DNA of 64,000 bases from Bacteroidales bacterium (GTDB taxonomy: Bacteria > Bacteroidota > Bacteroidia > Bacteroidales > VadinHA17). Every line of letters begins with the position of its first letter. The first letter of the stretch is position 1. The stretch lies in NCBI GenBank assembly GCA_020201035.1, contig JAIVHO010000034.1, forward strand, positions 19,577 through 83,576, written 5' to 3'. The position numbers were made by a program, and so were the translations under genes. Shown here one piece after another: positions 45,401 through 53,033 of the stretch. The notes below the pieces were generated by a model. That model worked only from the letters and a program-made list of their open reading frames with translations. It was not told the origin of the DNA and made no database searches.

Positions 45401-45730
45401 ATGGGCATAGGTCCGCTTGTTGGCACACTTACCTGGGGCGGTCTCGTGGGAACATGGGATACTCCTCCCTTTATTGACGGGGGCAGGATGGTTGCTCCCC
45501 GCGGAGGATTCTATGACAGGGATGGAAAATGGGCAATCGAAGGTGAAGGAGTGGCACCTGACATTGAAGTAATGCAGGATCCGGCAATGGAAGCCGCAGG
45601 AAGGGATCCACAACTGGAGAAAGCAGTCAGTGTAGCACTTGAACTGATTGAAAAGGAAGGCATTAAGCTTATGAAAGAGCCCGCGGCTCCGGTACGATGG
45701 AAACGACCCGATTACTTTTTTGAAAAATAA
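42434..45730 (+). CDS. Exported tricorn-like S41 peptidase
   Basis: 1098 residues with a signal peptide (residues 1-17). Two propeller halves occupy the first 680 residues (W-S-P-D-G-K-Q-I-A-F, W-S-P-D-S-R-W-V-A-Y), a charged linker rich in K, S and E lies at about 540-580, a PDZ-like domain follows, then the catalytic core with I-I-D-E-R-N-N-G-G-G-S and the nucleophile in E-R-A-G-S-G-G-D. Where archaeal tricorn has Y-I-H-I-P this protein has Y-V-W-L-P, so that histidine appears replaced. It probably trims peptides in the periplasm. Its leader is shared with the S9 peptidase gene. Confidence 0.92.
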   Translation: MNKLILFLMLISPVAAATDGGTMLLRQPTIHGDHIVFVYANDLWLGSTAGGDAHRITSSTGAETNPHFSPDGEWIAFTGQYDGNSDVYLIPAEGGEPVRLTYHPGADIVQGWMPGNDRIVFQSGRNGHPTRSSRLYTVAVAGGTPKPLPVVRAAYGEVSPDARYLAYTPITFWDPEWRNYRGGQAQPIWIVDLETLSLQQTPRTDNERHMDPVWHGDKVFFISERDFASNIWAYDLTDGTVHQHTFHGDFDVKSIDSDGKNIVYEQGGRLHILNPATGNTTTPLIDVKGDFHWARERWEEINPARLTNGNISATGQRAIFEYRGEILTIPADKGSWRNITQTPGIADRYPVWSPKGDRIAWFSDKVGEYQLVIADQDGSNRKTIPIDNPSFFFRPEWSPDGKQIAFTDTHYNLWIVNIESDKSFIADSDNYAHPDRSMNPVWSPDSRWVAYAKILENQHKAIMVCNAETGERIQITDGMADAISPVWDKSGKYIFFLASTSFGLGTGWLDMSSYDVKTTRSLYLVLLSDKTPSPFLPTSDEEEPSSKQEADKKSESGKKSTRKESEQPDTEEAEEVKKVVIDAAGINLRIVAADISEGEYTALLPGPEGTLFIVQNQPGSRGSNLMKYTVTDNEAKTFMENFRQGKVSADRQKILWQSGNNWGITDTKQTPVKTDDDKIETTGLMVKVDPSAEWQQIFREGWRYQRDFLYVDNTHGAPWNDVFEWYSPWVKHVRHRAEMNYIIDILGGEIAVGHSYTSGGDFPEVKSVPVGLLGADYKAAEGRYMITRIYTAENWNPSLVAPLGMPGMDVAEGDFLIAVNNRQITDRENLYSFFEGTAGTTIKLTVSKNADGSDSRDLTVKPVSNENQLRTTWWVESNRRLVDSLSQGKLAYVWLPNTGAGGYSNFNRYYFAQQDRQGAIIDERNNGGGSAADYIVDVLSRELIGYFNSRTNTRRPFTTPMAGLWGPKVMIINERAGSGGDLMPYLFREMGIGPLVGTLTWGGLVGTWDTPPFIDGGRMVAPRGGFYDRDGKWAIEGEGVAPDIEVMQDPAMEAAGRDPQLEKAVSVALELIEKEGIKLMKEPAAPVRWKRPDYFFEK

Positions 45731-45796
45731 GGCCGGAAAGAGATACTCCGTTTCAGGAACACCGAGATCTCTCCGGGATAACAGATGACCTGAATA

Positions 45797-45921
45797 GTGA
45801 TCATGTGAGCATCTGATCTCCATGAGTTGCTTGTGATTGTGTGAGCATCTGATCTACATAGCTGTTTGTGATCGAGCGAGCATCTGATCTCCATAGCTGT
45901 TTGTGATAATGTGAGCATATG
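45797..45921. repeat. 35-36-bp tandem repeat, three and a half copies
   Basis: Units start at 45797, 45833, 45868 and 45903. Each begins GTGAT and contains GAGCATCTGATCT; the last is cut short. Units are directly adjacent with no spacers and differ by several bases. Confidence 0.85.
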
Positions 45922-46048
45922 CCCTCCAGGACCTGATTCTGATCCCGGAGGGCATTTGAATTCCAGGGAACTATCTCCCCGCCGTGAAGCTGAAACTTAT
46001 ACATTTCATTAGTCTTCACATGATTAACTATTGCTGATAATCCGTTAA

Positions 46049-46164
46049 TAAATGGTATTATACCCCAGGGCAAGCCCTGGACCCTTCTTTCCGGGGCAAG
46101 CCCCGGGGAATTTAACCACACCCTCTCGTCCGCCGAAGCGGAACGCGAAGGTGGATTAAACATT
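46049..46164 (+). repeat. 115-bp multi-hairpin repeat, copy 2
   Basis: Counterpart of 36346-36462, here 38 bp before the superoxide dismutase ATG and with CCAGGG-CAAG-CCCTGG as a perfect first arm. Position upstream of one gene and downstream of another shows it is not tied to one role. Confidence 0.85.
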
Positions 46165-46201
46165 TTTTGCTCCCTGTTGTTTAACATATAAATGAAAAGC
46201 T

Positions 46202-46927
46202 ATGAACAAAAAAAGTTTTTTAACAATCGCCGGAATAGGATTAATCGCATTATCCGTTCAGGCTCAAATGTCAGGAGTTAATAATATGAATACTTTCAAC
46301 GATTTTTCAGACAAAGGGGCAGAATTTCTGTTTCCCAAACTACCTTTCGCATATGATGCACTGGAACCCTATATCGATAAAATGACTATGGAGATCCATT
46401 ATGATAAGCATCACCGTGGCTACTATACCAAGTTTATGGATGAAATCAAGGGAACGGCTGTGGCTAACAAATCTTTTGCAGAGATTTTTGATTCAGTATC
46501 AAAGGAGTCGACAGGAGTACGAAACAACGGTGGTGGTTACTACAACCATGGCCTCTTCTGGGAGAATCTGAGTCCGGACGGAGGAAAGCCATCTGATAAG
46601 CTTATGACTGCCATAAATGAGCAGTTTGGATCATTTGACAAGTTTAAGGAGACATTCAGCAACGCGGCTGCAACCAGATTCGGAAGCGGCTGGGCATGGC
46701 TGGTTGTCAACAGCGATGGAAAACTTGAGGTTGGCAGCACTCCTAACCAGGATAATCCCCTGATGGACGTATCACCGGTTAAGGGCAGCCCGATACTTGC
46801 ACTTGATGTATGGGAACATGCCTATTACCTTAAATATCAGAATAAGCGGCCCGACTATATCGGAGCCTTCTGGAATGTGGTAAACTGGAATGTTGTAAAC
46901 AAACGTTTTGATAAAGCAACCCGTTAA
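46202..46927 (+). CDS. sod: Exported Fe/Mn superoxide dismutase, Mn-type residues
   Basis: Converts superoxide to oxygen and hydrogen peroxide. 241 residues with a signal peptide (residues 1-22, ending V-Q-A-Q), so it acts in the periplasm or outside. Metal ligands are H66 (I-H-Y-D-K-H-H), H116 (Y-Y-N-H-G-L-F-W), D202 and H206 (L-D-V-W-E-H-A-Y-Y). The outer-sphere residues are glycine in N-N-G-G-G-Y-Y-N-H and Q183 in N-Q-D-N-P-L, the arrangement of MnSOD rather than E. coli FeSOD. Cambialistic use cannot be excluded. Followed by a terminator. Confidence 0.94.
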   Translation: MNKKSFLTIAGIGLIALSVQAQMSGVNNMNTFNDFSDKGAEFLFPKLPFAYDALEPYIDKMTMEIHYDKHHRGYYTKFMDEIKGTAVANKSFAEIFDSVSKESTGVRNNGGGYYNHGLFWENLSPDGGKPSDKLMTAINEQFGSFDKFKETFSNAAATRFGSGWAWLVVNSDGKLEVGSTPNQDNPLMDVSPVKGSPILALDVWEHAYYLKYQNKRPDYIGAFWNVVNWNVVNKRFDKATR

Positions 46928-46954
46928 CAGCCGGGAAAAAATTAAGGATTAGTG

Positions 46955-46984
46955 ATAAAGCAGGGTCGATTGGCCCTGCTTTAT
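46955..46984 (+). terminator. Terminator after superoxide dismutase
   Basis: ATAAAGCAGGG (46955-46965) pairs with CCCTGCTTTAT (46974-46984) around an 8-base loop, followed by a short T-containing stretch. Confidence 0.75.
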
Positions 46985-47259
46985 TGGTATAATTATTTGT
47001 GAATCTGAAATCCAGTTATCCTGACTCTTAAAAGAAATCCCCGTACCTTAAAACCCTGTTATTAGGGGGTTAAACAGAGGTAAAAAGAAATCCGGGACCT
47101 GTGCAGAAGGAAAAATATTATCCGGATGTGCAACGTTTTATTTATGTAGTCGTCATTGTTCTGAATAACCCGGTATCCTGTGATCGTTTACCTACACCAT
47201 TTCAACAGGAAGAGATCCCGGTTAAAACTTTATAAAACAAGTACTAACCAAATAGAATA
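46985..47259. other. 275-bp spacer with no recognised gene
   Basis: Continues the 332-bp gap after the sod terminator. A direct repeat AAAAGAAATCC occurs near 47030 and 47085, and CCCTGTTATTAGGG can form a small hairpin. No promoter with both boxes was found for the next gene. Confidence 0.4.
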
Positions 47260-47985
47260 ATGATGAAAACCCTGAGACTACTTTTTATTATGCTGATAAC
47301 AGCATTGACGATCACCGATGTTTCCGCCCAGATTAACAGGAGAATCAGAGGCAGCGGGGATATAACAACACAGAGCCGCAGTATTACAGGATTTACCGGT
47401 GTAAAAACAGCCACGGCAATCGATATCTACCTTACCCAGGGTAACGGTTTTAATGTTGAGGTTGAAGCGGATGACAATCTGATAGAATATATAGTTACAG
47501 AGGTAAAGAACGGTGTTCTTGAAGTTTACCTTGACCGTGTCAATCTTACCTGGCATAAAAAGATGGCAGTACATGTCACACTGGAAGAGGTAGATTACCT
47601 GTCGGCATCAAGTGCAGGTGATATTATAGGGGTAACGCCTCTCAGGGCAGATGAACTTAAAGTAAGAACGAGCAGCGCCGGTGATGTTAAAATTGAAGTA
47701 ACGGCCAATGAGCTGAATCTTTCAACCAGTAGCAGCGGTGATATTACAATCTCAGGTAAGGCTGATTACCTTGAAGCCAGAACTTCCAGTGCAGGTGATA
47801 TAAAAGGAGTTGAGCTGGTTGTAAGAGAGGCCGATCTATCATCATCCAGCGCAGGAGATATTAAAATCACCGTTACAGAAAGGCTTAAGGCAAGAGCAAG
47901 CAGTGCCGGTGATATATACTATTACGGAAACCCCGGTTTTGTTGATGCACACTCATCAAGTGCCGGCGATGTAATCAGAAAATAG
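47260..47985 (+). CDS. Secreted DUF2807 (GIN-domain) protein
   Basis: 241 residues. Signal peptide to about residue 24 (D-V-S-A-Q). The mature part begins R-G-S-G-D-I-T-T-Q-S-R and continues as a right-handed beta-helix built on the repeat S-S-A-G-D-I/V, which appears seven times (for example S-A-S-S-A-G-D-I, T-S-S-A-G-D-V, T-S-S-S-G-D-I). This is the head GIN/DUF2807 fold, widespread and functionally undefined in Bacteroidota. ATG codons at 47260 and 47263 are both possible starts. Monocistronic with its own terminator. Confidence 0.92.
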   Translation: MMKTLRLLFIMLITALTITDVSAQINRRIRGSGDITTQSRSITGFTGVKTATAIDIYLTQGNGFNVEVEADDNLIEYIVTEVKNGVLEVYLDRVNLTWHKKMAVHVTLEEVDYLSASSAGDIIGVTPLRADELKVRTSSAGDVKIEVTANELNLSTSSSGDITISGKADYLEARTSSAGDIKGVELVVREADLSSSSAGDIKITVTERLKARASSAGDIYYYGNPGFVDAHSSSAGDVIRK

Positions 47986-48016
47986 TTTTAGCTCATCATA
48001 GATTGTATCTCATCTC

Positions 48017-48050
48017 AAAAGCTGTCTGGAGAAATCCTGACAGCTTTTTT
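48017..48050 (+). terminator. Terminator after the DUF2807 gene
   Basis: AAAAGCTGTC (48017-48026) pairs with GACAGCTTTT (48039-48048), with an inner GGA/TCC pair in the loop and a six-T run. Confidence 0.88.
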
Positions 48051-48052
48051 CT

Positions 48053-48060
48053 TACCTTTG
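48053..48060 (+). promoter_or_regulatory. Candidate -7 element for gpsA
   Basis: TACCTTTG matches TAnnTTTG directly after the preceding terminator and 15 bp before the gpsA ATG, implying a very short leader. It supports ATG 48076 over the upstream TTG at 48058. No good -33 box. Confidence 0.5.
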
Positions 48061-48075
48061 CCGCAAAACAATCTT

Positions 48076-49074
48076 ATGGCAGAACCGCAATGTGATATAA
48101 CAGTTATTGGCTCCGGCAGCTGGGCCACGGCAATTGTAAAACTTCTTTCGGCCAACACAAAAAAAACAGGATGGTATATTCATGAGAAAGAGATAATCAC
48201 TCATATAAAAAAACACGGGAATAATCCCCGCTACCTTAGCGACGTGGATCTGGATGCTGACAGGCTGGTGATGACCAGCGACATTAACAAAGCGGTAACC
48301 CTTTCAGATATTATTATACTTGTAATACCCTCTGCATACCTGAAACTGCAGCTTCAAGAGCTTAATACAGATATCTCCTCCAAAATCATCTGTTCGGCAA
48401 TAAAGGGGATTATACCCGGTGACAATATGATAGTAGGTGAGTACCTCCATGCTCAATACAATGTGCCCTACGAAAATCTGATTATACTCACAGGACCGAC
48501 ACATGCAGAGGAGATAGCACTAGAAAAGCTCTCATACCTTACTGTTGCGGGCCTGAATGAAGATACGGCCACCAGAGTGGCATCACTTCTGGAAAATCAC
48601 TATCTCAGAACAGTAATTTCTGATGATATATTTGGCACTGAATATGCAGCGGTTCTCAAGAATATTTACTCCATTGCCGCCGGCATATGCCATGGTCTGG
48701 GATACGGAGATAACTTCCAGGCCGTTCTTATGTCAAACTGCGCCATTGAGATGAAACGGTTTATTGATGCCATCTTCACCAACGACCGTGATATTAAGAA
48801 TTCAGCATATCTCGGAGATCTACTCGTCACCGGTTATTCACTCTTCAGCCGAAACAGGTTATTCGGAAACATGATAGGCCAGGGCACCCCTGTAAAGAAC
48901 GCACTGCTGGAGATGACAATGGTAGCCGAGGGCTATTATGCTTCAGAGTGTATCCACCTTATCAATGATAAAAGAGGTGTTGACATCCCTATTGCCGAGA
49001 CAGTTTACCGTATTCTGTATAAAAAGGCAAAACCGGGAGCAGAAATCGAGAAACTAACCTACCTGTTGAGGTAG
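48076..49074 (+). CDS. gpsA: Glycerol-3-phosphate dehydrogenase [NAD(P)+]
   Basis: Reduces dihydroxyacetone phosphate to sn-glycerol 3-phosphate for phospholipid synthesis. From ATG 48076 it has 332 residues. The N-terminal dinucleotide loop G-S-G-S-W-A-T-A is clear, K-G-I-I-P-G and G-P-T-H-A-E-E match the family blocks, and the catalytic lysine is in V-L-K-N-I-Y-S-I-A-A-G. The frame extends six codons upstream to a TTG, rejected because it would overlap the -7 box. With plsC it supplies the phospholipid pathway. Confidence 0.94.
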   Translation: MAEPQCDITVIGSGSWATAIVKLLSANTKKTGWYIHEKEIITHIKKHGNNPRYLSDVDLDADRLVMTSDINKAVTLSDIIILVIPSAYLKLQLQELNTDISSKIICSAIKGIIPGDNMIVGEYLHAQYNVPYENLIILTGPTHAEEIALEKLSYLTVAGLNEDTATRVASLLENHYLRTVISDDIFGTEYAAVLKNIYSIAAGICHGLGYGDNFQAVLMSNCAIEMKRFIDAIFTNDRDIKNSAYLGDLLVTGYSLFSRNRLFGNMIGQGTPVKNALLEMTMVAEGYYASECIHLINDKRGVDIPIAETVYRILYKKAKPGAEIEKLTYLLR

Positions 49075-49091
49075 GCGGTAATAAATCCGCC
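49058..49091 (+). terminator. Overlapping hairpins at the gpsA end
   Basis: CCTACCT/AGGTAGG (49058-49064 and 49069-49075, loop GTTG) includes the gpsA stop, and GGCGG/CCGCC (49074-49078, 49087-49091) can form a competing stem followed by CTTT. Confidence 0.5.
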
Positions 49092-49129
49092 CTTTAACTT
49101 CAGTCGGTCCATTACAGAAATCAGACTCC

Positions 49130-50470
49130 CTATTTCAGATTATGCTTTTTAACAAAATCATCCAGCACCTCATCCAGGTTCGGATTGCCAATCTCCTGAA
49201 GGTCATAATAGACCCTTGTATTGGGTTTGGTAATTTTAATTATCCTGTTAAGATCAATTGGAGTACCAATGACAACTCCGTCACAATCTGTATTGTTAAT
49301 GGTTGTCTCAAGGTCTTTCAACTGCTCATCACCGTAACCCATAGCAGGCAGAAGGGTGCCTATATTCGGATATATCCTGAAGGTTTCGGACAGCTTGCCT
49401 ACCGTAAAAGGTCTTGGGTCAACGAGCTCAGCAGCACCAAACTTCCTGGCAGCCACAACACCGGCTCCTATCTTCATCTCCCCATGAGTAAGAGTTGGAC
49501 CATCCTCCACAACCAGCACTCTCTTTCCCTTGATCACAGAAGGGTCATCCACCTTTATTGGTGAAGCACCATCTATTACAATCGCATTAGGAGCCACGCT
49601 GGCAATACTCTCACGCACCGTCTGAATACCTTCCGGGGCAGCACTGTCCATTTTGTTTATTACAACCACATCAGCCAGGCGCAGCGTCACCTCACCCGGG
49701 TAATATCTCAGCTCGTGCCCTGCCCTGTGCGGGTCAACAACGGTAATCGAGAGATCAGGCTTGTAGAAAGGAAAATCATTATTCCCTCCATCCCACAGTA
49801 TCACATCACATCCCTTAGGATCTTTTTCAGCTTCCCTTAGTATGGCCTCATAATCAACCCCCGCATATATTACATTACCCCTTACCACATGTGGTTCATA
49901 CTCCTCCATCTCCTCCACTGTGCACTTATGCTTCTCCAGGTCAGCAATTTCGGCAAACCTCTGCACTTTCTGGGCATTAAGATCACCATAGGGCATCGGG
50001 TGTCTAACAGCTACCACCTTCAGTCCCTTTTCCATAAGAATCTCAATAACCCTCCTTGAGGTCTGACTCTTGCCACAACCGGTTCTGATGGCACCTACTG
50101 AAATAACAGGCTTGGTGCTTTTAACCATAGTATCACCGGGTCCCAGGAGAACAAAGTTTGCACCGGCGGCATTTACAATTGCACTTACTGACATCACCTT
50201 CTGGTATGTTACATCACTGTAGCTGAAAACACAGTCGTCAACCTTCTTTTCAGTAATAAGTTTTACCAGATCATCTTCAGCATAGATTGGAATCCCGTCA
50301 GGGTATAGTGAACCTGCGAGCTCTGCAGGATACTTTCTTCCGTCAATATCCGGAATCTGGGCAGCTGTAAAGGCTACCACATTATAATCATGATTGCCAC
50401 GGAAGTAGGTATTGAAGTTATGAAAGTCCCTACCCGCTGCTCCAATAATAATGACATTCTTTTTAGCCAT
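49130..50470 (-). CDS. GTPase/ATPase of the cyclic 2,3-diphosphoglycerate synthetase type
   Basis: 446 residues. The C-terminal two thirds begin with a P-loop G-A-I-R-T-G-C-G-K-S-Q-T-S-R, followed by W-D-G-G-N-N-D-F-P-F and V-V-I-N-K-M-D, typical of a P-loop NTPase. The N-terminal part (G-A-A-G-R-D-F-H-N-F-N) looks like a Rossmann-type nucleotide domain. The family is named after archaeal cyclic 2,3-diphosphoglycerate synthetase; whether bacterial members make that solute is unclear, so the activity is inferred only. Nearest neighbours do not help. It is divergent from the phosphodiesterase-like gene. Confidence 0.8.
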   Translation of the reverse strand: MAKKNVIIIGAAGRDFHNFNTYFRGNHDYNVVAFTAAQIPDIDGRKYPAELAGSLYPDGIPIYAEDDLVKLITEKKVDDCVFSYSDVTYQKVMSVSAIVNAAGANFVLLGPGDTMVKSTKPVISVGAIRTGCGKSQTSRRVIEILMEKGLKVVAVRHPMPYGDLNAQKVQRFAEIADLEKHKCTVEEMEEYEPHVVRGNVIYAGVDYEAILREAEKDPKGCDVILWDGGNNDFPFYKPDLSITVVDPHRAGHELRYYPGEVTLRLADVVVINKMDSAAPEGIQTVRESIASVAPNAIVIDGASPIKVDDPSVIKGKRVLVVEDGPTLTHGEMKIGAGVVAARKFGAAELVDPRPFTVGKLSETFRIYPNIGTLLPAMGYGDEQLKDLETTINNTDCDGVVIGTPIDLNRIIKITKPNTRVYYDLQEIGNPNLDEVLDDFVKKHNLK

Positions 50471-50821
50471 AAGATCCTCTTTTTGTGTTTGAATATTTAA
50501 AACTGATTATCAAAATAATCATCAAATTTAACTTTTATGCCCCGAAAAACCTCAAAAAAGTGAGCCTTTTTATACAACGATCTTTTGTATCGTATAAGAC
50601 TGTAACAAAGGCCTTTACCCTGCAGGGTGTAAATTGTTAAAATATGTTGTAATAAATGTAGGGCAGGAAGTAAACAATTGTCTATTTTAACAGGTTAAAA
50701 CAGACAAATACTGTTTTAAATAAAAAAAGAGCTTGCACTGAACCATTTTTTTTGCCTGCTGGCACAATAAATGATGATTATTGCTGATTTGAGTCCCGAA
50801 AGTAAAACTGATTATGGCTTA
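50471..50821. promoter_or_regulatory. 351-bp divergent intergenic region with two dyads
   Basis: An imperfect dyad TTATAC ... GTATAA with inner GAT/ATC lies at 50570-50597, and a perfect 12-bp palindrome ACCCTGCAGGGT at 50617-50628. Either could be an operator for the divergent genes. The remainder is AT-rich; a -7 box was not found in good form. Confidence 0.4.
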
Positions 50822-51433
50822 ATGAACGTCCTTGCCCACATATATCTCTCCGGCGACTCTGATGAGATCATCATTGGCAACTACATAGGAGACTATGTCA
50901 AGGGGCGCGACTATCTTAAATATCCCGAGCAGATTCGTCGTGGGATAATCCTGCACCGGAATATTGACTCTTTCACAGACCGTCATCCCGTTGTACAGAG
51001 AAGCAAAATCCCATTTACCAGAAAATACCATAAGTATGCGGGTGTTGTTGTTGATATTCTCTATGACCATTTCCTCACAAGGGAGTGGAACCTCTATTCA
51101 ACAAGGCCGCTTGAGAGTGTAACCTATCAGTTCTACAGGGCCATGGTTAATAACTATGAGATACTGCCCGCAAAAGTAAGGGACAGAATGCCCTTTTTTA
51201 TTATCAATAACTGGATTGAAAGTTACCGTTCCATAAGCGGACTGAGGAAGGTTTTCAACACACTCAGCAGGCGAACCTCCCTTCCCCTTGAGACACGTTA
51301 CGCTATCAAAACCCTGAAGAAGAACTACTACTCGCTTGGTGACGACTTTATGGAATTTTTTCCTCAGCTTATAGATTATGTGGAAAACGATTTTGATATT
51401 CAGATCTCACACAATATTACTATTCCTTTCTGA
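50822..51433 (+). CDS. Acyl carrier protein phosphodiesterase-like protein
   Basis: From ATG 50822 the protein has 203 residues starting M-N-V-L-A-H-I-Y-L-S, the standard N-terminus of the AcpH/DUF479 family; the frame extends 17 codons upstream to an ATG at 50771, but those residues are unlike the family. Metal-site motifs are G-N-Y-I-G-D-Y-V-K-G, L-H-R-N-I-D-S-F-T-D and D-I-L-Y-D-H-F-L. AcpH removes the 4'-phosphopantetheine arm from acyl carrier protein; the match is by family, activity not proven. No partner gene adjoins. Confidence 0.88.
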   Translation: MNVLAHIYLSGDSDEIIIGNYIGDYVKGRDYLKYPEQIRRGIILHRNIDSFTDRHPVVQRSKIPFTRKYHKYAGVVVDILYDHFLTREWNLYSTRPLESVTYQFYRAMVNNYEILPAKVRDRMPFFIINNWIESYRSISGLRKVFNTLSRRTSLPLETRYAIKTLKKNYYSLGDDFMEFFPQLIDYVENDFDIQISHNITIPF

Positions 51434-51605
51434 TTACTATTTTTTTCTGATCACTATTCCTTTCAGGCCAGTATACCCTGGTAATCATTAATGCTAACTC
51501 TTCCTTTCTGTATATAATTTCTTCCTGAACAAATTTAAGTGCAGATCTTTAATATTAATCAGCTTATGAAATCAGGCCGGGAACAGTAGGGCCGGAGAAA
51601 TGGTG

Positions 51606-53033
51606 TCAGACAAGATATTCATTCCTGCTTGCATCAAGTCGCAGGAAGATAAAGAGTAAAAGAGTAAACCCCCAGAGGGATGAACCACCATAACTGAAAA
51701 ATGGCAAAGGGATACCAATAACCGGAACCAGTCCGATAGTCATTCCTATATTGATAAGGAAATGAAACAGTAATATTGAAACCACCCCGTAACCATATAT
51801 TCGTGTAAACGAAGAGCGCTGTCTTTCGGCAAGAACTATAAGCCTGTATAGCAATACCATAAAGAGAATGATAACAAAGGAAGATCCAAGAAAGCCCCAC
51901 TCCTCGCCAACAGTACAGAAGATAAAATCAGTACTCTGCTCAGGAACAAATTTAAACCGTGTCTGCGTTCCGTTCAGAAAGCCCTTCCCTGAAAATCCTC
52001 CTGAACCAATTGAGATGATTGACTGATTCAGGCTATATCCTGTACCATATGGATCTGATTCAGCTCCCAGCACATCACTTATCCTTGTCTGCTGATGTGG
52101 TTTAAGTATATTGTTAAACGCAAAATCCACTATAAATATAAACATTAAACTTCCCGCAAGAAAAGTCATCAGAATAAGCAGGTTTCTTGCCTTGTGTCTG
52201 AATATATAGTATGCCCATGCCACGGAAGAGATAACCATTCCGGCCATAATAATTACCGCCGGTTCAATCTCAGGCAAAACCGCACCGGATACCAGCCATA
52301 TAATCAGAATAATCCCTCCTGCTGAAGCAATCCCTTTAAGTGTAAGCAACGGATCCCGCTCCGCTATTAGATGCACCACTGCGGCAATAAGGATAATTGC
52401 AATCATAACATTATGGTTATGTTCGGCAAGCAGCGTTGCTATAAAAAGTATTGCTGCAAGGATACCGGTAATAAAGAGCCATGGCGACAATCCCTCACGG
52501 TACAGGACAAGGACCAGCGAGAAGAAAACTATCATAGAGCCCATATCAGGCTGAAACAGTATAAGCGCAGCAGGTGCAAATATTATTGCTGCTGACAAGG
52601 CAAGAGATCTGAACGAGGTGAGGTCACTGGCCTGCCCGCTGAGATATTTTGCCAGGGCAAGCGCTGTGGCAAATTTTGCAAATTCAGAAGGCTGAAGAGA
52701 GAAGGCTCCTATGGCAAACCACGAACGTGCACCGTTTACCTCTTTACCAACAAGCAATACCAGCAAAAGAGATGCAATAACCAATACATATATTATATAG
52801 GAGAAAAATATATAAAACCTGCTGTCGGTAATTATTACAAAAAACGCCAGTATTATCGCTGCAACGATCCAGAGAAACTGCTTGCCATATCTCTGGGAAA
52901 TATCAAAAATACCGGAGGCTTCCTCATTGTAGACCGCTGCATAGATATTTATCCATCCAAAAAAGATCATGCCCAGAAAGATCAGGATGGTAAACCAGTC
53001 CAGACTGCTCCATAAATTAATCCTTCTCTTCAT
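51606..53033 (-). CDS. rodA: Rod-shape peptidoglycan polymerase RodA
   Basis: SEDS-family glycosyltransferase that polymerises lipid II during elongation, paired with PBP2. 475 residues with about ten membrane helices; G-A-R-S-W-F, P-S-E-F-A-K, F-Q-P-D-M-G-S and F-I-F-C-T-V-G-E-E-W-G-F are SEDS blocks, and the C-terminal L-P-F-F-S-Y-G-G-S-S is intact. It is longer than proteobacterial RodA (about 370) through an extra region between about residues 180 and 310, usual for the phylum. Its first 17 bases overlap the end of the mrdA gene; it is the last gene of the cluster. Confidence 0.94.
   Translation of the reverse strand: MKRRINLWSSLDWFTILIFLGMIFFGWINIYAAVYNEEASGIFDISQRYGKQFLWIVAAIILAFFVIITDSRFYIFFSYIIYVLVIASLLLVLLVGKEVNGARSWFAIGAFSLQPSEFAKFATALALAKYLSGQASDLTSFRSLALSAAIIFAPAALILFQPDMGSMIVFFSLVLVLYREGLSPWLFITGILAAILFIATLLAEHNHNVMIAIILIAAVVHLIAERDPLLTLKGIASAGGIILIIWLVSGAVLPEIEPAVIIMAGMVISSVAWAYYIFRHKARNLLILMTFLAGSLMFIFIVDFAFNNILKPHQQTRISDVLGAESDPYGTGYSLNQSIISIGSGGFSGKGFLNGTQTRFKFVPEQSTDFIFCTVGEEWGFLGSSFVIILFMVLLYRLIVLAERQRSSFTRIYGYGVVSILLFHFLINIGMTIGLVPVIGIPLPFFSYGGSSLWGFTLLLFIFLRLDASRNEYLV

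Larger units (their letters stand above)
45731..46201. other. 471-bp gene-free region with two repeat elements
   Basis: Contains the 35-bp tandem repeat at 45797-45921 and copy 2 of the 115-bp hairpin repeat at 46049-46164. Open frames on the minus strand here have no resemblance to proteins and read through the repeats. Confidence 0.7.

Noticed and set aside
45797..45921. Regularly spaced repeats that could suggest a CRISPR array
   Set aside because: The units are adjacent, diverged and lack unique spacers; there are no cas genes in the window.
45801..46187. 128-codon minus-strand frame across the tandem repeat
   Set aside because: It reads through both repeat elements, has repetitive nonsense composition and no start context.
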